Assembly: GCF_000963885.1 (NCBI RefSeq) | Contig: NZ_BALE01000048.1 | Coordinates: forward strand, 124,001 to 188,000 | DNA length: 64,000 bases | Source of the DNA: Tanticharoenia sakaeratensis NBRC 103193 | Lineage (GTDB): Bacteria; Pseudomonadota; Alphaproteobacteria; Acetobacterales; Acetobacteraceae | Direction: 5' to 3' | Translations under genes and position numbers: made by a program | The notes under the pieces: generated by a model | The model's input: the letters and a program-made list of their open reading frames with translations, nothing else | The model's database searches: none | Told to the model about the DNA's origin: nothing | Part shown: piece by piece, positions 47,946 through 57,102 of the stretch | Position numbering within the stretch: the first letter of the stretch is position 1 | How the letters are laid out: each line of letters begins with the position of its first letter

Positions 47946-48461
47946 TCAGGGGGTGGGACGGGAGAACAGGCTGTCCGCCGCCCAGGCGATGACGCCGCAG
48001 ACGATAGCCGAATCCGCGACATTGAAGACATACCAGCTGTAGCCGAAGGCATGCGCGTGCAGGAAGTCGACCACGGCGCCGTAGCGCAGCCGGTCGATCA
48101 CGTTGCCGACCGCGCCGCCTGCGATCGCGCCGATGGCGATCGCGATCCAGAGCTTGCGTGCCCGCCACATCGCGGCAAGCAGGGCCAGCACGGCAATCAT
48201 CGAGATCGTCGAGAAGACAAGCGGACCGTGACGGCCCACGCCGCCGAACATCCCGAACGTCACCGCGTGGTTCCAGACCATCGTGAAGTTCAGGAACGGC
48301 AGGACCGCGACCGAACCGCGCTGCGGCAGGTCGAGACCATAGAGGATCCAGTGCTTGCTGGCCTGATCCGCGATCAGCACGATTGCCACGGCGAGAAAGC
48401 CCGCCAGAAGGCGGGCCGTCCGCCCGGCGTCGGATTCCACGGCCGGGATCGTGTCGCTCAT
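47946..48461 (-). CDS. lspA: Lipoprotein signal peptidase
   Basis: A 171-residue, four-span aspartic protease. The catalytic pair lies in GNVIDRLRYG and FNVADSAIVCG, each with the expected aspartate, and VVDFLHAH lies between. It removes the signal peptide of prolipoproteins after lipidation. The ATG at 48461 overlaps the ileS stop (ATGA), the widespread ileS-lspA coupling. Confidence 0.97.
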   Translation of the reverse strand: MSDTIPAVESDAGRTARLLAGFLAVAIVLIADQASKHWILYGLDLPQRGSVAVLPFLNFTMVWNHAVTFGMFGGVGRHGPLVFSTISMIAVLALLAAMWRARKLWIAIAIGAIAGGAVGNVIDRLRYGAVVDFLHAHAFGYSWYVFNVADSAIVCGVIAWAADSLFSRPTP

Positions 48462-51370
48462 TCTGCCACGACCGACACGCAGCGCAGGCACAGCGCGTCG
48501 TGCGCTGCGTTTGTCCCGACCTCGTCCAGCACGCGCCAGCAGCGGGCGCATTTCTGTCCCGATGCCTCGCGCACGACCGGGCCACCGTGGGGCTCGCCGC
48601 CGGGTGCATCCGGATCGTCCAGATACAGCGACGCGCTGCCCGGCATGATCTCGACTTCGGCATGCGACACAATGGCGAGTTCCGCCCAGTCGATCGTCGA
48701 GAACACGCGCGCCTCGTATTCCGAAAGCGGCAGCGACACCTGCGCCTGCAGCGACGAACCGATGGCGCCAGACCGGCGGGCCGCCTCGATCTCGGTCGTG
48801 ATCAGACGGCGCACGGCGCGGGCCGCATCCCATGTGTCGGCGAGTTCGGGATCCGACCAGCTCTCCGGCACGGTCGGGAACGTCACCAGATGCACGCTCT
48901 CATTCTCGCCGAAGCGGGCGCACCAGGCGTCCTCGGCGGTGAAGACCAGAACGGGCGCCAGCCACGCGCAGAGTGCGCGATGCAGGATGTCGAGCACGGT
49001 GCGGGCGCTGCGCCTGCGATGGCTGTCGGGCGCATCGCAATAGAGCGCGTCCTTGCGCACGTCGAAATAGAAGGCTGACAGCTCGTTGGTGCAGAAGCCG
49101 TGCAGGCTCGGATAGACGCCGACCCATTGATGCGTCTCCACGGCCTGCGCCACCATGGCCGACAGTTCCGAGACGCGATGCAGGATGAACCGCTCGAGGC
49201 CCGGCAATTCGTCGTGCGGGACGATCTCGTCCGCCGAGAAGCCGTCCAGCGCGCCGAGAAGCCAACGCAACGTGTTGCGCAGGCGGCGATAGAGCTCGCC
49301 CTGCTGCTTGAGGATCTCCGATCCGATCCGCAGGTCTTCGTTGGTGTCGGAATTGACGACCCACAGACGCAGGATATCTGCGCCGTACTGCTTGATGACA
49401 TCCTGCGGCGAGACCGTGTTGCCGAGGGATTTCGACATCTTGCGGCCCTGCTCGTCCAGCACGAAGCCGTTGGTCACGATCGCCTTGAAGGGCGCGATGC
49501 CGCGTGTGCCGACGCTCTCCAGCAGGGACGACTGGAACCAGCCGCGATGCTGGTCCGAGCCTTCCAGATAAAGGTCGGCGGGGAAGTCCAGCCCGTCGCG
49601 GTCCAGCGTGAAGGCGTGGGTCGAGCCGCTTTCGAACCACACGTCCACGATGTCGAACACCTGTTCGTAGGCATCCGGATCGCGGTCGGGGCCGAGGAAC
49701 TCGGCCGGATCGGCGCTGTACCAGATATCGGCGCCGTGTTCGCGGAAGGCCGTCACGACACGCGCCATGACGGCCGGATCGCGCAGCACCTCGCCCGTTG
49801 CCTTCTCGACGAAGACGGCGATCGGAACACCCCAGGCGCGCTGGCGCGAGATGCACCAGTCCGGACGCCCCGCGACCATCGAGGTCAGGCGGTTGCGCGA
49901 TGATTCCGGCACGAAACGGACCTGACCGAGCGCGTCCAGCGCCATCTCCCGCAAGGTTCCGTGGTTGGACGCGCGCGTTTCCACAGACGCATCGGCCTGG
50001 GTGTCCATGCCGATGAACCATTGCGGCGTCGCACGGAAGATGACGGGCGCGCGCGAGCGCCAGGAATGGGGATAGGAATGATGGATCGTGCCGCGCGCGA
50101 TCAGACCGGACGGGGCCTCGCCCGCCCGCTGGCTGCGTGTCATCGCATCCGACAGCGCCGTACAGACCGGATCGGCTGCCTTGAAGACGTGCGTCCCGGC
50201 GAACAGGGGCACGGTTTCGGCGTAACGACCGTCGTCCATGACCAGTTCGGGGACGGGGATGCCGTGCTGGCGGGTCAGCAGGAAGTCATCCTGACCGTGG
50301 GCCGGCGCCATGTGAACAAGGCCGGTGCCCGCGTCGGTCGTGACGAAATCGCCGGCCAGCAGGGGCACGTCGAAATCGAACCCCTGCCCGCGCAGCGGAT
50401 GGGCGCAGATGGCGCCTGCAAGGGCCTCGCCCGGCATCGTGTAGAGAATGTGATGCGCGGTGATGCCGGCTTCATCGCAGAACGCCGCGACACGGTCCTC
50501 GGCGACCAGCAGACGGGCACCACGCGGCACGAGGCTGCCATCGGCGATGTCGTCCACGCGCAGGACGACATAGGTGAAGTCCGGTCCATACGCGAGCGCG
50601 CGGTTGGCGGGGATGGTCCAGGGCGTCGTGGTCCAGATGACGGCCGAGACACCGTCGAGCGCATCACCCGGCGTCGGGTCGCTCACGAATGGGAAGGCCA
50701 CGTGGATCGTGGTCGAATCGATGTCGTGATATTCGATTTCGGCTTCGGCGAGCGCGGTCTTCTCGACGGGGCTCCACATCACCGGGCGCAGGCCGCGATA
50801 GAGCCCGCCATTGAGCAGGAACCGGCCGATTTCTTCGACGATCGCCGCCTCCGACGAGAAGTCCATCGTGGCGTAGCGCCCGGCCCAGTCGCCCTGCACG
50901 CCGAGACGCTGGAACTCGTCGCTCTGCACGCCCAGCCAGTGGGCGGCATAGTCGCGGCATTCGGCGCGGAACTGGAGGACGGGCACAACATCCTTGTCGC
51001 GGCCCGACTTGCGATACTGTTCCTCGATCCGCCACTCGATCGGCAGGCCGTGACAGTCCCAGCCCGGCACGTAATGCACGGCGAAGCCCGCCATGCGATG
51101 TGCGCGGTTGACGACGTCCTTCATGATCTTGTTGAGCGCGTGCCCGATATGAAGATTGCCGTTCGCGTAGGGTGGGCCGTCATGCAGCGTGAAGCGCGGC
51201 CGGCCCTCGGCTTCGCGGGCGATCCGGCCGTCGAGATCCATGGCCTTCCAGCGCGCGAGGATATCGGGCTCCCGGACGGGCAGGTTGCCGCGCATCGGAA
51301 AGGCCGTGCGGGGCAGGAAGACCGTGTCGCGGTAGCGGTCCTGGTCGGGCGTCTGGTCGGCGGGGGGCAT
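48458..51370 (-). CDS. ileS: Isoleucyl-tRNA synthetase
   Basis: A 970-residue class Ia synthetase with HIGH (NLHIGHALNK, residues 74-77), the KMSKSLGN loop and the C-terminal zinc-binding CARCWR and CLRCV pairs. The editing domain is in place (VIWTTTPWTIPANRALA). ATG 51370 is preferred because DRYRDTVFLP begins soon after; an ATG at 51439 would add 23 unlikely residues. It charges tRNA-Ile. It starts the minus-strand run ileS-lspA-lipoprotein-mutL. Confidence 0.97.
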   Translation of the reverse strand: MPPADQTPDQDRYRDTVFLPRTAFPMRGNLPVREPDILARWKAMDLDGRIAREAEGRPRFTLHDGPPYANGNLHIGHALNKIMKDVVNRAHRMAGFAVHYVPGWDCHGLPIEWRIEEQYRKSGRDKDVVPVLQFRAECRDYAAHWLGVQSDEFQRLGVQGDWAGRYATMDFSSEAAIVEEIGRFLLNGGLYRGLRPVMWSPVEKTALAEAEIEYHDIDSTTIHVAFPFVSDPTPGDALDGVSAVIWTTTPWTIPANRALAYGPDFTYVVLRVDDIADGSLVPRGARLLVAEDRVAAFCDEAGITAHHILYTMPGEALAGAICAHPLRGQGFDFDVPLLAGDFVTTDAGTGLVHMAPAHGQDDFLLTRQHGIPVPELVMDDGRYAETVPLFAGTHVFKAADPVCTALSDAMTRSQRAGEAPSGLIARGTIHHSYPHSWRSRAPVIFRATPQWFIGMDTQADASVETRASNHGTLREMALDALGQVRFVPESSRNRLTSMVAGRPDWCISRQRAWGVPIAVFVEKATGEVLRDPAVMARVVTAFREHGADIWYSADPAEFLGPDRDPDAYEQVFDIVDVWFESGSTHAFTLDRDGLDFPADLYLEGSDQHRGWFQSSLLESVGTRGIAPFKAIVTNGFVLDEQGRKMSKSLGNTVSPQDVIKQYGADILRLWVVNSDTNEDLRIGSEILKQQGELYRRLRNTLRWLLGALDGFSADEIVPHDELPGLERFILHRVSELSAMVAQAVETHQWVGVYPSLHGFCTNELSAFYFDVRKDALYCDAPDSHRRRSARTVLDILHRALCAWLAPVLVFTAEDAWCARFGENESVHLVTFPTVPESWSDPELADTWDAARAVRRLITTEIEAARRSGAIGSSLQAQVSLPLSEYEARVFSTIDWAELAIVSHAEVEIMPGSASLYLDDPDAPGGEPHGGPVVREASGQKCARCWRVLDEVGTNAAHDALCLRCVSVVAE

Positions 51371-51622
51371 GGACGAGGCAGTCTCCGGGTCGTTGCGCTG
51401 ATCTGGCGCGGGAGGATCGCCGGTTATGGAGAGCCGCATGGCCGTGGGTCAAGAGCAGGCAGCGCCGGGCCCTTGTCGCGCATAGGGATCGCACGGCCGT
51501 CGGCGCTCCCGTCGGGACCAGCCTGCCAGCGCGGGTTCGCCCCCGGGAGGCCTGACCTGCATCATGAACGGCCCGGTCGAAACAGACTGAAAACGGTCCG
51601 GGCATGTGAGCGTTGGAGGAGC

Positions 51623-52003
51623 ATGGTCGCACGCTGTCCCGCCGCCTCGATGTCCCTGCTGCCGGCCCTTGGCGCGTGTGGCGCTGTTTCTCACGAGACA
51701 GCTAGCCAGCCGTTGCGACGGATAGTGGCGCAGGGCAACCGCGCTGGAAATGCCGGGCCATTCGATCTGGTGGCCGCGCGGTGCCAGCCGTCCACCGACA
51801 ATTCCGGGAGCGCCGCGCACGGTTGGCTGGATCCGCGCAGTGATCCGGCTTTCCAGACCATGATTGAAAATTGCCGCCTGAACGATTTCGATATCCCGTT
51901 CGTCCCGCGCCTGTCCGCGGCGTCTGCCGTCAGGGGTACGGATGACCTGCAGGGCGACCTTTGGCTCGATAGTGGTGCGCGATGTGTAATCTCTACAGCA
52001 TGA
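51623..52003 (+). CDS. Possible small lipoprotein, low confidence
   Basis: A 126-residue frame starting at ATG 51623 with GGAGGAG close upstream (tight spacing). The N-terminus MSLLPALGACGAVSHE (from the second Met) resembles a short lipoprotein signal with lipobox LGAC. The body contains GWLDPRSDPAFQTMIENC. It overlaps the SRAP gene by 22 bp in another frame. No family is recognised, and it may be chance. Confidence 0.35.
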   Translation: MVARCPAASMSLLPALGACGAVSHETASQPLRRIVAQGNRAGNAGPFDLVAARCQPSTDNSGSAAHGWLDPRSDPAFQTMIENCRLNDFDIPFVPRLSAASAVRGTDDLQGDLWLDSGARCVISTA

Positions 52004-52614
52004 CCAGCAACCAGCAGGCGATCCGGGACCTTGCAGGCGCCATGCAAGACCGCACCGGCAATCTTGCGCCGCTGCCGTCCATCTATCCCGATCAGTCGGC
52101 GCCGATCGTACAGAACGGAGCGGATGGGCGCGAAATGGTCATGGCACGCTGGGGCATGCCCTCGCCCGCCTTTGCATTGGCCGGGAAAAAGACCGATCGG
52201 GGTGTGACGAACATCCGCAACACCGCATCTCCGCACTGGCGACGCTGGCTGAGCCCGCAGCACCGGTGTGTCGTGCCGTGGACCTCATTTTCGGAAATGG
52301 CGCGGCAGGAGGACGGTACATTCGAGCCCGTCTGGTTTGCGGCGGATGACGATCGGCCGCTCCGCTTCTTTGCAGGACTTCACACGACATGGACCAGCGT
52401 TCGGAAGATCAGGGAGGGCGAGATCACGGCGGACCTGTTCGGCTTCCTGACGACGGAGGCAAATGACATCGTGCGACCCTATCATCCGAAAGCCATGCCG
52501 GTCGTGCTCGAAACCGCCGATGAGGTCGATGTCTGGCTCGATGCACCTTGGGACGTCGCCAGGACACTTCAAAGACCGCTCCGAGATGCGGCCCTGACAG
52601 TCGTTCAAGCCTGA
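51982..52614 (+). CDS. SRAP domain (HMCES/YedK-like) DNA-protein crosslink protein
   Basis: A 210-residue SRAP protein. The second residue is Cys (MCNLYS), which after Met removal becomes the catalytic N-terminal Cys that bonds to abasic sites in single-stranded DNA. NIRNTASPHW holds the conserved Asn, VVPWTSFSEMA the conserved Glu, and HPKAMPVVL the conserved His. The family shields abasic sites as a stable thiazolidine crosslink. Start is certain because Cys2 is essential. It is preceded by a possible small lipoprotein frame. Confidence 0.92.
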   Translation: MCNLYSMTSNQQAIRDLAGAMQDRTGNLAPLPSIYPDQSAPIVQNGADGREMVMARWGMPSPAFALAGKKTDRGVTNIRNTASPHWRRWLSPQHRCVVPWTSFSEMARQEDGTFEPVWFAADDDRPLRFFAGLHTTWTSVRKIREGEITADLFGFLTTEANDIVRPYHPKAMPVVLETADEVDVWLDAPWDVARTLQRPLRDAALTVVQA

Positions 52615-52667
52615 CCTCGCCAGCCACCCAGACTCGCCTTTGCCGATCGGCTCCGAACCATAACCGG

Positions 52668-52689
52668 GCGGCCGATCCGGGACGGCCGC
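52668..52689. terminator. Short GC hairpin between convergent genes
   Basis: GCGGCC and GGCCGC pair around GATCCGGGAC, between the SRAP gene end (52614) and the convergent hypothetical gene (52703). There is no T-run, so it is a weak candidate. Confidence 0.35.
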
Positions 52690-52702
52690 TTACCGGAAAG
52701 GC

Positions 52703-53026
52703 TTACGGGCGTGCCGAGGCTTCCGGTGCGATTTGAGCCGGAGGCTGGCCGGCCTGCGGGTCAGGTTTGACCTGCGGCGCGGGATCGGGGCCTTTCAGGG
52801 CCTTCTGCCATAATGCGGTCAGCTCGACGCACATGTCGGCATCGATATCCAGCGGGGCGCCTTCGCTGTTGATGAAGATCCGTGCCGTTCGATCCGACTT
52901 GCCGACACGTGTCACGTTGGGTGCCGCAACGACGAGCGTGATCCGCGTGATGCTATGCGCCGCGATGGCATGATAGACGCCATCACCCTCGATGACGATC
53001 AGCGGTCCCTGACACTTTGCCTGCAT
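52703..53026 (-). CDS. Small conserved-looking protein of unknown function
   Basis: A 107-residue protein starting at ATG 53026 after GGAGAGGG. It has a compact strand-rich core (LIVIEGDGVYHAIAAHSITR, then RIFINSEGAPLDIDADM) and a Pro/Gln-rich tail. There is no signal peptide. A longer frame upstream looks non-coding. The function is not recognised; the core could be a small PilZ- or PH-like beta domain, which is a guess. Confidence 0.7.
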   Translation of the reverse strand: MQAKCQGPLIVIEGDGVYHAIAAHSITRITLVVAAPNVTRVGKSDRTARIFINSEGAPLDIDADMCVELTALWQKALKGPDPAPQVKPDPQAGQPPAQIAPEASARP

Positions 53027-53121
53027 GTATCGGCCCTCTCCAGACACTGGAGGAGTGAAAAGGCGCGGCGGAACCCCGGGTTCCGCCATACCGGACCTCA
53101 CGACATCTTCAGGTCGGTTCG

Positions 53122-53331
53122 TCAGCCCGTCTTGATACGGCCGCCGCCTGCAGCATCCGTTACAGCGTCGGCGGCACGCCGGGCAGTATCGACCAGCCTG
53201 TCGCGTGCGACCCCGGCCTGTTCGGCGGCGTTGGCTGCCGAGTGCCTGAGTCGGGCCAGATTGCGCCGCTGATGTTCGGTCGCAAGCATCCGGAACGCCT
53301 GTGACTTGTAATACTCGAGAATCCCCACCAT
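53122..53331 (-). CDS. Small amphipathic helical protein
   Basis: A 69-residue protein with an ideal ribosome site (AAGGAGGTGAAG, 8 nt before ATG). After MVGILEYYKSQAFRMLATEH it is an Ala/Arg-rich amphipathic helix with a repeating AA-D pattern (DTARRAADAVTDAAGGG). Such helices occur in phasin-like and stress-protective proteins. No family is assigned. It lies 95 bp upstream of the previous hypothetical gene on the same strand. Confidence 0.75.
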   Translation of the reverse strand: MVGILEYYKSQAFRMLATEHQRRNLARLRHSAANAAEQAGVARDRLVDTARRAADAVTDAAGGGRIKTG

Positions 53332-53523
53332 TGCACTTCACCTCCTTCTTGCTGCAAAGAAAGGTCACGCAAATATGGAAGTCGTGATGCGTGGATTCAA
53401 GATTTTTCGCACACGAGACCGATGGGCGGGCAGCAGGACCGCGCTACTGTACCTTGCCGTTTGTAACTCGAAGGGCCTGAAGTTTACGGGCAGACTGTCG
53501 TGGCTTCAGAAAGAAGGAAGGCC

Positions 53524-53901
53524 ATGACGCGGAGAACTTTCCCGGCACTCGCCTCGATTGCCGGGCTGTGTGCCGTCTGGCTTGCAGGACATGGCGCGGT
53601 CGCGCAGAGCACGACGTCCTATAATGGCGAAGTCTATTCCACGATGGCACCGACGGATGGGCCGGCCTCAGACACAGGTCCGCATGACCGGCATCATTGC
53701 GGTCGTCCGCCTCATCCCCCGAACGGCGATCATGGTCCGCCGCCCGAGCCGCCACAGCAAGGTGCACCGGACGATCGCGATATGGGTGCCGGCCATGACG
53801 GCCCGCCTCGGCCGCCCGGCGGTTTCGGGCACCGGCCGCCATGGGATTGTCCGCCACCTCCGGGCGGACCCGGTGGACAGGACCGGAATCCGCACGACTG
53901 A
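53524..53901 (+). CDS. Secreted Pro/His/Gly-rich small protein
   Basis: A 125-residue protein with a signal peptide (MTRRTFPALASIAGLCAVWL to GAVAQ). The mature part is disordered and rich in Pro, His, Gly and Asp (HHCGRPPHPPNGDHGPPPEP, later PPGGFGHRPPWDC) and could bind metals. AGAAGG lies before ATG 53524. The function is unknown. Confidence 0.65.
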   Translation: MTRRTFPALASIAGLCAVWLAGHGAVAQSTTSYNGEVYSTMAPTDGPASDTGPHDRHHCGRPPHPPNGDHGPPPEPPQQGAPDDRDMGAGHDGPPRPPGGFGHRPPWDCPPPPGGPGGQDRNPHD

Positions 53902-54051
53902 CACAACAGATCGACATGTATTGGCGAGGCACAATCAATCGTTGCACGCTGTCTCCGATGGCGACGGGCCGGACAGCGTGCCGGTCTGGCTGACATGTTC
54001 GGATACAGGGCCTGACGCAATCCGGGGTCGCGGACGTGCGTTGGCGTTCGC

Positions 54052-54381
54052 ATGACCGATTTTTCAGACCGCGCACTCAGACCGCATGACACGCAATCCG
54101 ACCGCGAACGCCGGATCGCGGCCCTTCTGACGCATCTGCCACGATGGGCACGCGACACGGTCGTGTGTCTGCGTCATCCGGAGATGCGCGTGGCGCGGAT
54201 TACGATGGGCATCGCGTTCTGCTTCGGCGGATGCCTGTTCTTCCTGCCGGTTCTTGGACTGTGGATGCTGCCCTTGGGGCTGATTCTTCTGTCGGACGAT
54301 GTGCCACCCCTGCGGGCGCTGACGGATCGCGGGCTCGTCTGGGCGGAAAGGCGCTGGCCTCGTCTATTCGCGAACGGCTGA
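54052..54381 (+). CDS. Small membrane protein of unknown function
   Basis: A 109-residue protein with an N-terminal polar region and one long or two short membrane segments (ITMGIAFCFGGCLFFLPVLG and WMLPLGLILL) ending DRGLVWAERRWPRLF. No strong ribosome site precedes the ATG. The likeness is to small putative transmembrane proteins with a conserved LPxLGxWMLPLGL block; the function is unknown. Confidence 0.65.
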   Translation: MTDFSDRALRPHDTQSDRERRIAALLTHLPRWARDTVVCLRHPEMRVARITMGIAFCFGGCLFFLPVLGLWMLPLGLILLSDDVPPLRALTDRGLVWAERRWPRLFANG

Positions 54382-54464
54382 TTGCAATCGTTGCCGATGT
54401 GATGCCGCGACACATCAGGGTCGCGGCGTCCGCACGTGCGGGGACGGCGTGCACCGGTAGCCGA

Positions 54465-54933
54465 TCAAGGGATTGGCGGATCGTCCCGGCGCGCGGCGGA
54501 GATGGGCCGCCGGAAGAAGACGACGCACTCGGTCTCGGTAAAATCCAGGGCCCGGTGCAGACTGTGTGATGCGGCATTGTCGATCGGGGCATCGGATGCG
54601 CATTCGACACAGCCCTGTGCCGAGGCCCAGGCAATCATCGTGTCGATCAATGCGCGGGCGATGCCGCGCCGTCGATGGTCAGGCGTGACGCAGATACCCT
54701 TCGAGAAACGCAGCGGGCGTCGTGGAACAGCCATTGACGTAGTCCCGGCGAAGTGCCGCTTCGCACAGACCACATGCTGTTCCATCGATCCAGGCAAGCC
54801 ATGCGGCGGTATCGGCCTTCATGAAGACGATGGCTGCCTGATGGTCGTCCGCTTCGGGCCAGAGCATCTGGCGAAGATCGAGCCAGGCCTCGGGTGTTTC
54901 GGCGGCCTGACTGATCCGCAGATCACGCGTCAT
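54465..54933 (-). pseudogene. Frameshifted GNAT acetyltransferase (aminoglycoside 6'-N-acetyltransferase-like)
   Basis: Starting at ATG 54933, the reading is MTRDLRISQAAETPEAWLDL to DYVNGCSTTPAAFLEG. It then runs out of frame, but the other frame continues exactly where expected with GICVTPDHRRRGIARALI and ends CVVFFRRPI. The shift lies at the GGG run (plus-strand CCC at 54697-54699), and removing one base restores a full GNAT of about 155 residues. It resembles AAC(6')-type enzymes with the acetyl-CoA loop RRRGIA. The start overlaps the ribF stop (ATGA). Either a real pseudogene or a sequencing error. Confidence 0.82.
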
Positions 54934-55853
54934 GCATCCAGAACGGCACGGGCCTGTACGGCGTCGAGCATGATCTGCTGCTTGAGCGCCTCGAATCCTT
55001 CGAACCGCCGTTCCTCGCGCAGCAGGGTATGCAGCGTGATCTGAAGCGTCTGGCCATACAGATCTTCGTCGAAATCGAAGAGATGTGCCTCGACGCGGCT
55101 TTCCTGGCCGTCGTCGAATGTCGGACGGCGGCCGATATTGGCGACGCCCGGGATGATGCGGCCATCGGAGAGCCGCACGGTCACGGCATAGACGCCGCGC
55201 GCGGGTTCGATATGGCGGCCGAGCGGGACGTTCGCGGTCGGGAATCCAAGCAGGCGGCCGCGCTGGTCGCCCTTGTGGACGATACCCCGGATCGACCACA
55301 TGCGTCCCAGTTCCTCGGCGGCGCGTTCGGGATAGCCTTCCTGCAGCAGGCGCCTGATTCGGGTGGAGGACAGCGGTCCGCCGACGTCGGACAGGGGCGG
55401 GACGACCGTGAGCCCGATCCCCAGCGGCTCCAGCAGGGCTTCGAGCAGGGCGACGTCGCCGCCGCGACGATGCCCGAACGCGAAGTCGGGTCCGCAGGCG
55501 ACATGCTGAAGGCCCAGCCCGTTATGCAGCACTTCGCGGACAAATTCGCTGGCCCCAAGATGGGAGAAATCCGGCTCGAAGCTGATCTGGAAGACGTGAC
55601 GGACGCCAAGCGCCGTCAGGGCCTGATAACGCTCTTCCGGCAGGGTAAGCCGCAGGGGGGGGTCCTGCGGTCGGAACAGTTCGCGCGGGTGCGGCTCGAA
55701 CGTCACGACGGACAGGGGCCGGTCGGGCCGGGCGGAGTGCAGCGCGTGCAGGAGATGGGCGTGCCCGCGATGCACGCCGTCGAAATTGCCCAGGGCCGCG
55801 ACAGCGCCGCGTGCCTCCTCAGGAATGCTGCGCCAGTCGGTATGAAGTGTCAT
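54930..55853 (-). CDS. ribF: Bifunctional riboflavin kinase/FAD synthetase
   Basis: A 307-residue protein: N-terminal FAD synthetase with ALGNFDGVHRGHAHLL and VVTFEPHPRELF and the later STRIRRLL, then a C-terminal flavokinase domain with GRLLGFPTANV and GVYAV. It converts riboflavin to FMN and FAD. It is translationally coupled on both sides, to mtnC before and the acetyltransferase after, by ATGA overlaps. The start at ATG 55853 follows from that coupling. Confidence 0.95.
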   Translation of the reverse strand: MTLHTDWRSIPEEARGAVAALGNFDGVHRGHAHLLHALHSARPDRPLSVVTFEPHPRELFRPQDPPLRLTLPEERYQALTALGVRHVFQISFEPDFSHLGASEFVREVLHNGLGLQHVACGPDFAFGHRRGGDVALLEALLEPLGIGLTVVPPLSDVGGPLSSTRIRRLLQEGYPERAAEELGRMWSIRGIVHKGDQRGRLLGFPTANVPLGRHIEPARGVYAVTVRLSDGRIIPGVANIGRRPTFDDGQESRVEAHLFDFDEDLYGQTLQITLHTLLREERRFEGFEALKQQIMLDAVQARAVLDA

Positions 55854-56563
55854 GCGGCGGACAGGGCCTCGAGATGGGCATCGCACGCAGCGAGATCGGC
55901 CACGTGCGGCAGGGTCGGGTCGACGATGGTGCCGTCCTGCGGGCGAACGATCTGGCAGATCCTGCACCCCGCGTCCCGCGCCGCATGGAGCTCGGCCGCG
56001 ATGTCGGACAGGAACAGGATTTCGCCCGGCGCAAGGCCTTCGGCCGCGGCGATCGCGCGATAGCTCGCCGCCTCCTTCTTCGATCCCATGGCGAGATCGT
56101 GGAAGGCCGAGAACAGGCCGGTCAGATCGCCCTGATCGGTATGACCGTAGAGCAGACGCTGGGATGCGGCCGAGCCGGACGAATAGACGGCCAGTCGATA
56201 CCCGGCTGCCTTCCAGGCGTGCAGGACCGGCACGACGTCGGGATAAAGCTGCGCGCGCAGTTCCCCGCGCGCAAACCCTTCACGCCAGACCAGACCCTGC
56301 AGCGTCTTGAGCGGCGCGATCTTCTCGTCGCGTGCGATCCAGTCGAGCAGCTGGCCCACCGGATCGCGGTCAGGGGCGATGTCACGCGTGGCAGCAAGGG
56401 CCGATGCGACATCGGGGCTGTCCGCATGAGTGCGCACGAAATCCGGCAGCGTCCGTGCGGCATAGGGAAACAGCGTGTCGCGCACGAATGCGATGGGGGC
56501 CGTCGTCCCTTCGATATCGAGCAGGATGAGGCGAACCGGCGGAGCCGCGCGATCGCCGCTCAT
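55850..56563 (-). CDS. mtnC: Enolase-phosphatase E1 (acireductone synthase)
   Basis: A 237-residue HAD-superfamily enzyme: LILLDIEGTTAPIAFV at the N-terminus (nucleophile Asp), VYSSGSAASQRLL in motif II, and FLSDIAAELHAARDAG with the motif IV Asp. It enolises and dephosphorylates 2,3-diketo-5-methylthiopentyl-1-phosphate in methionine salvage. Coupled by ATGA to mtnD and ribF. Confidence 0.95.
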   Translation of the reverse strand: MSGDRAAPPVRLILLDIEGTTAPIAFVRDTLFPYAARTLPDFVRTHADSPDVASALAATRDIAPDRDPVGQLLDWIARDEKIAPLKTLQGLVWREGFARGELRAQLYPDVVPVLHAWKAAGYRLAVYSSGSAASQRLLYGHTDQGDLTGLFSAFHDLAMGSKKEAASYRAIAAAEGLAPGEILFLSDIAAELHAARDAGCRICQIVRPQDGTIVDPTLPHVADLAACDAHLEALSAA

Positions 56564-57102
56564 GCGGCGGCCGGGAACCGCTCGGCGATGGCATCGCCGG
56601 TGTAATGGGCGACCCATCCGGTCGTGTCCGTGAAGACTCTCAGGGCCACGACATCGGGGGTGGGGCCGGCATCGAACCAGTGCGCCGTGCCTGTCGGCAC
56701 CGAGATCAGGTCGCCCTGTGTGCACATGACTGAAAAAACCTGACCGTCGATATGCAGCACGAACGCACCGCTGCCATGGACGAAGAAACGGACCTCGTCC
56801 TCGGTGTGGGTGTGCTCGGTGCGGAACTTGTCCCGCAGCGCGCCGAGATTGGGTGTCGCGGCATTGATCCGCACCACGTCAGCCGTGCCGGCGCCGGTCT
56901 CGCCCATCAGGGCGTCCAGATACGGCCGATAGGTGTCGAGAACGGCTTCGGGCGATGCGTCGTACGGAGGGGGCGCCACGCCGTCCCAGCGCTCGAAGCG
57001 GATGCCGTGCGGCTGCAGCGTGGTTGCGATCTCTCGCGGGTTGTCGGTATCGAGCGTGGCAATTCCGGGCGCATCGTCGCGATAGACGGTCAGTCGGCTC
57101 AT
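56560..57102 (-). CDS. mtnD: Acireductone dioxygenase
   Basis: A 180-residue cupin. HTHTEDEVRFFVHGSG supplies the two His and the Glu ligands of the Fe/Ni site and VPTGTAHWFDAG the third His. With iron it yields the methionine precursor 2-keto-4-methylthiobutyrate; with nickel it makes an off-pathway product and CO. Coupled by ATGA to mtnB and mtnC. Confidence 0.96.
   Translation of the reverse strand: MSRLTVYRDDAPGIATLDTDNPREIATTLQPHGIRFERWDGVAPPPYDASPEAVLDTYRPYLDALMGETGAGTADVVRINAATPNLGALRDKFRTEHTHTEDEVRFFVHGSGAFVLHIDGQVFSVMCTQGDLISVPTGTAHWFDAGPTPDVVALRVFTDTTGWVAHYTGDAIAERFPAAA

Noticed and set aside
49961-52003. 680-codon plus-strand open frame opposite ileS
   Set aside because: The first 1.4 kb is antisense to ileS. 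Only its last 381 bp, with its own start, was kept as a low-confidence gene.
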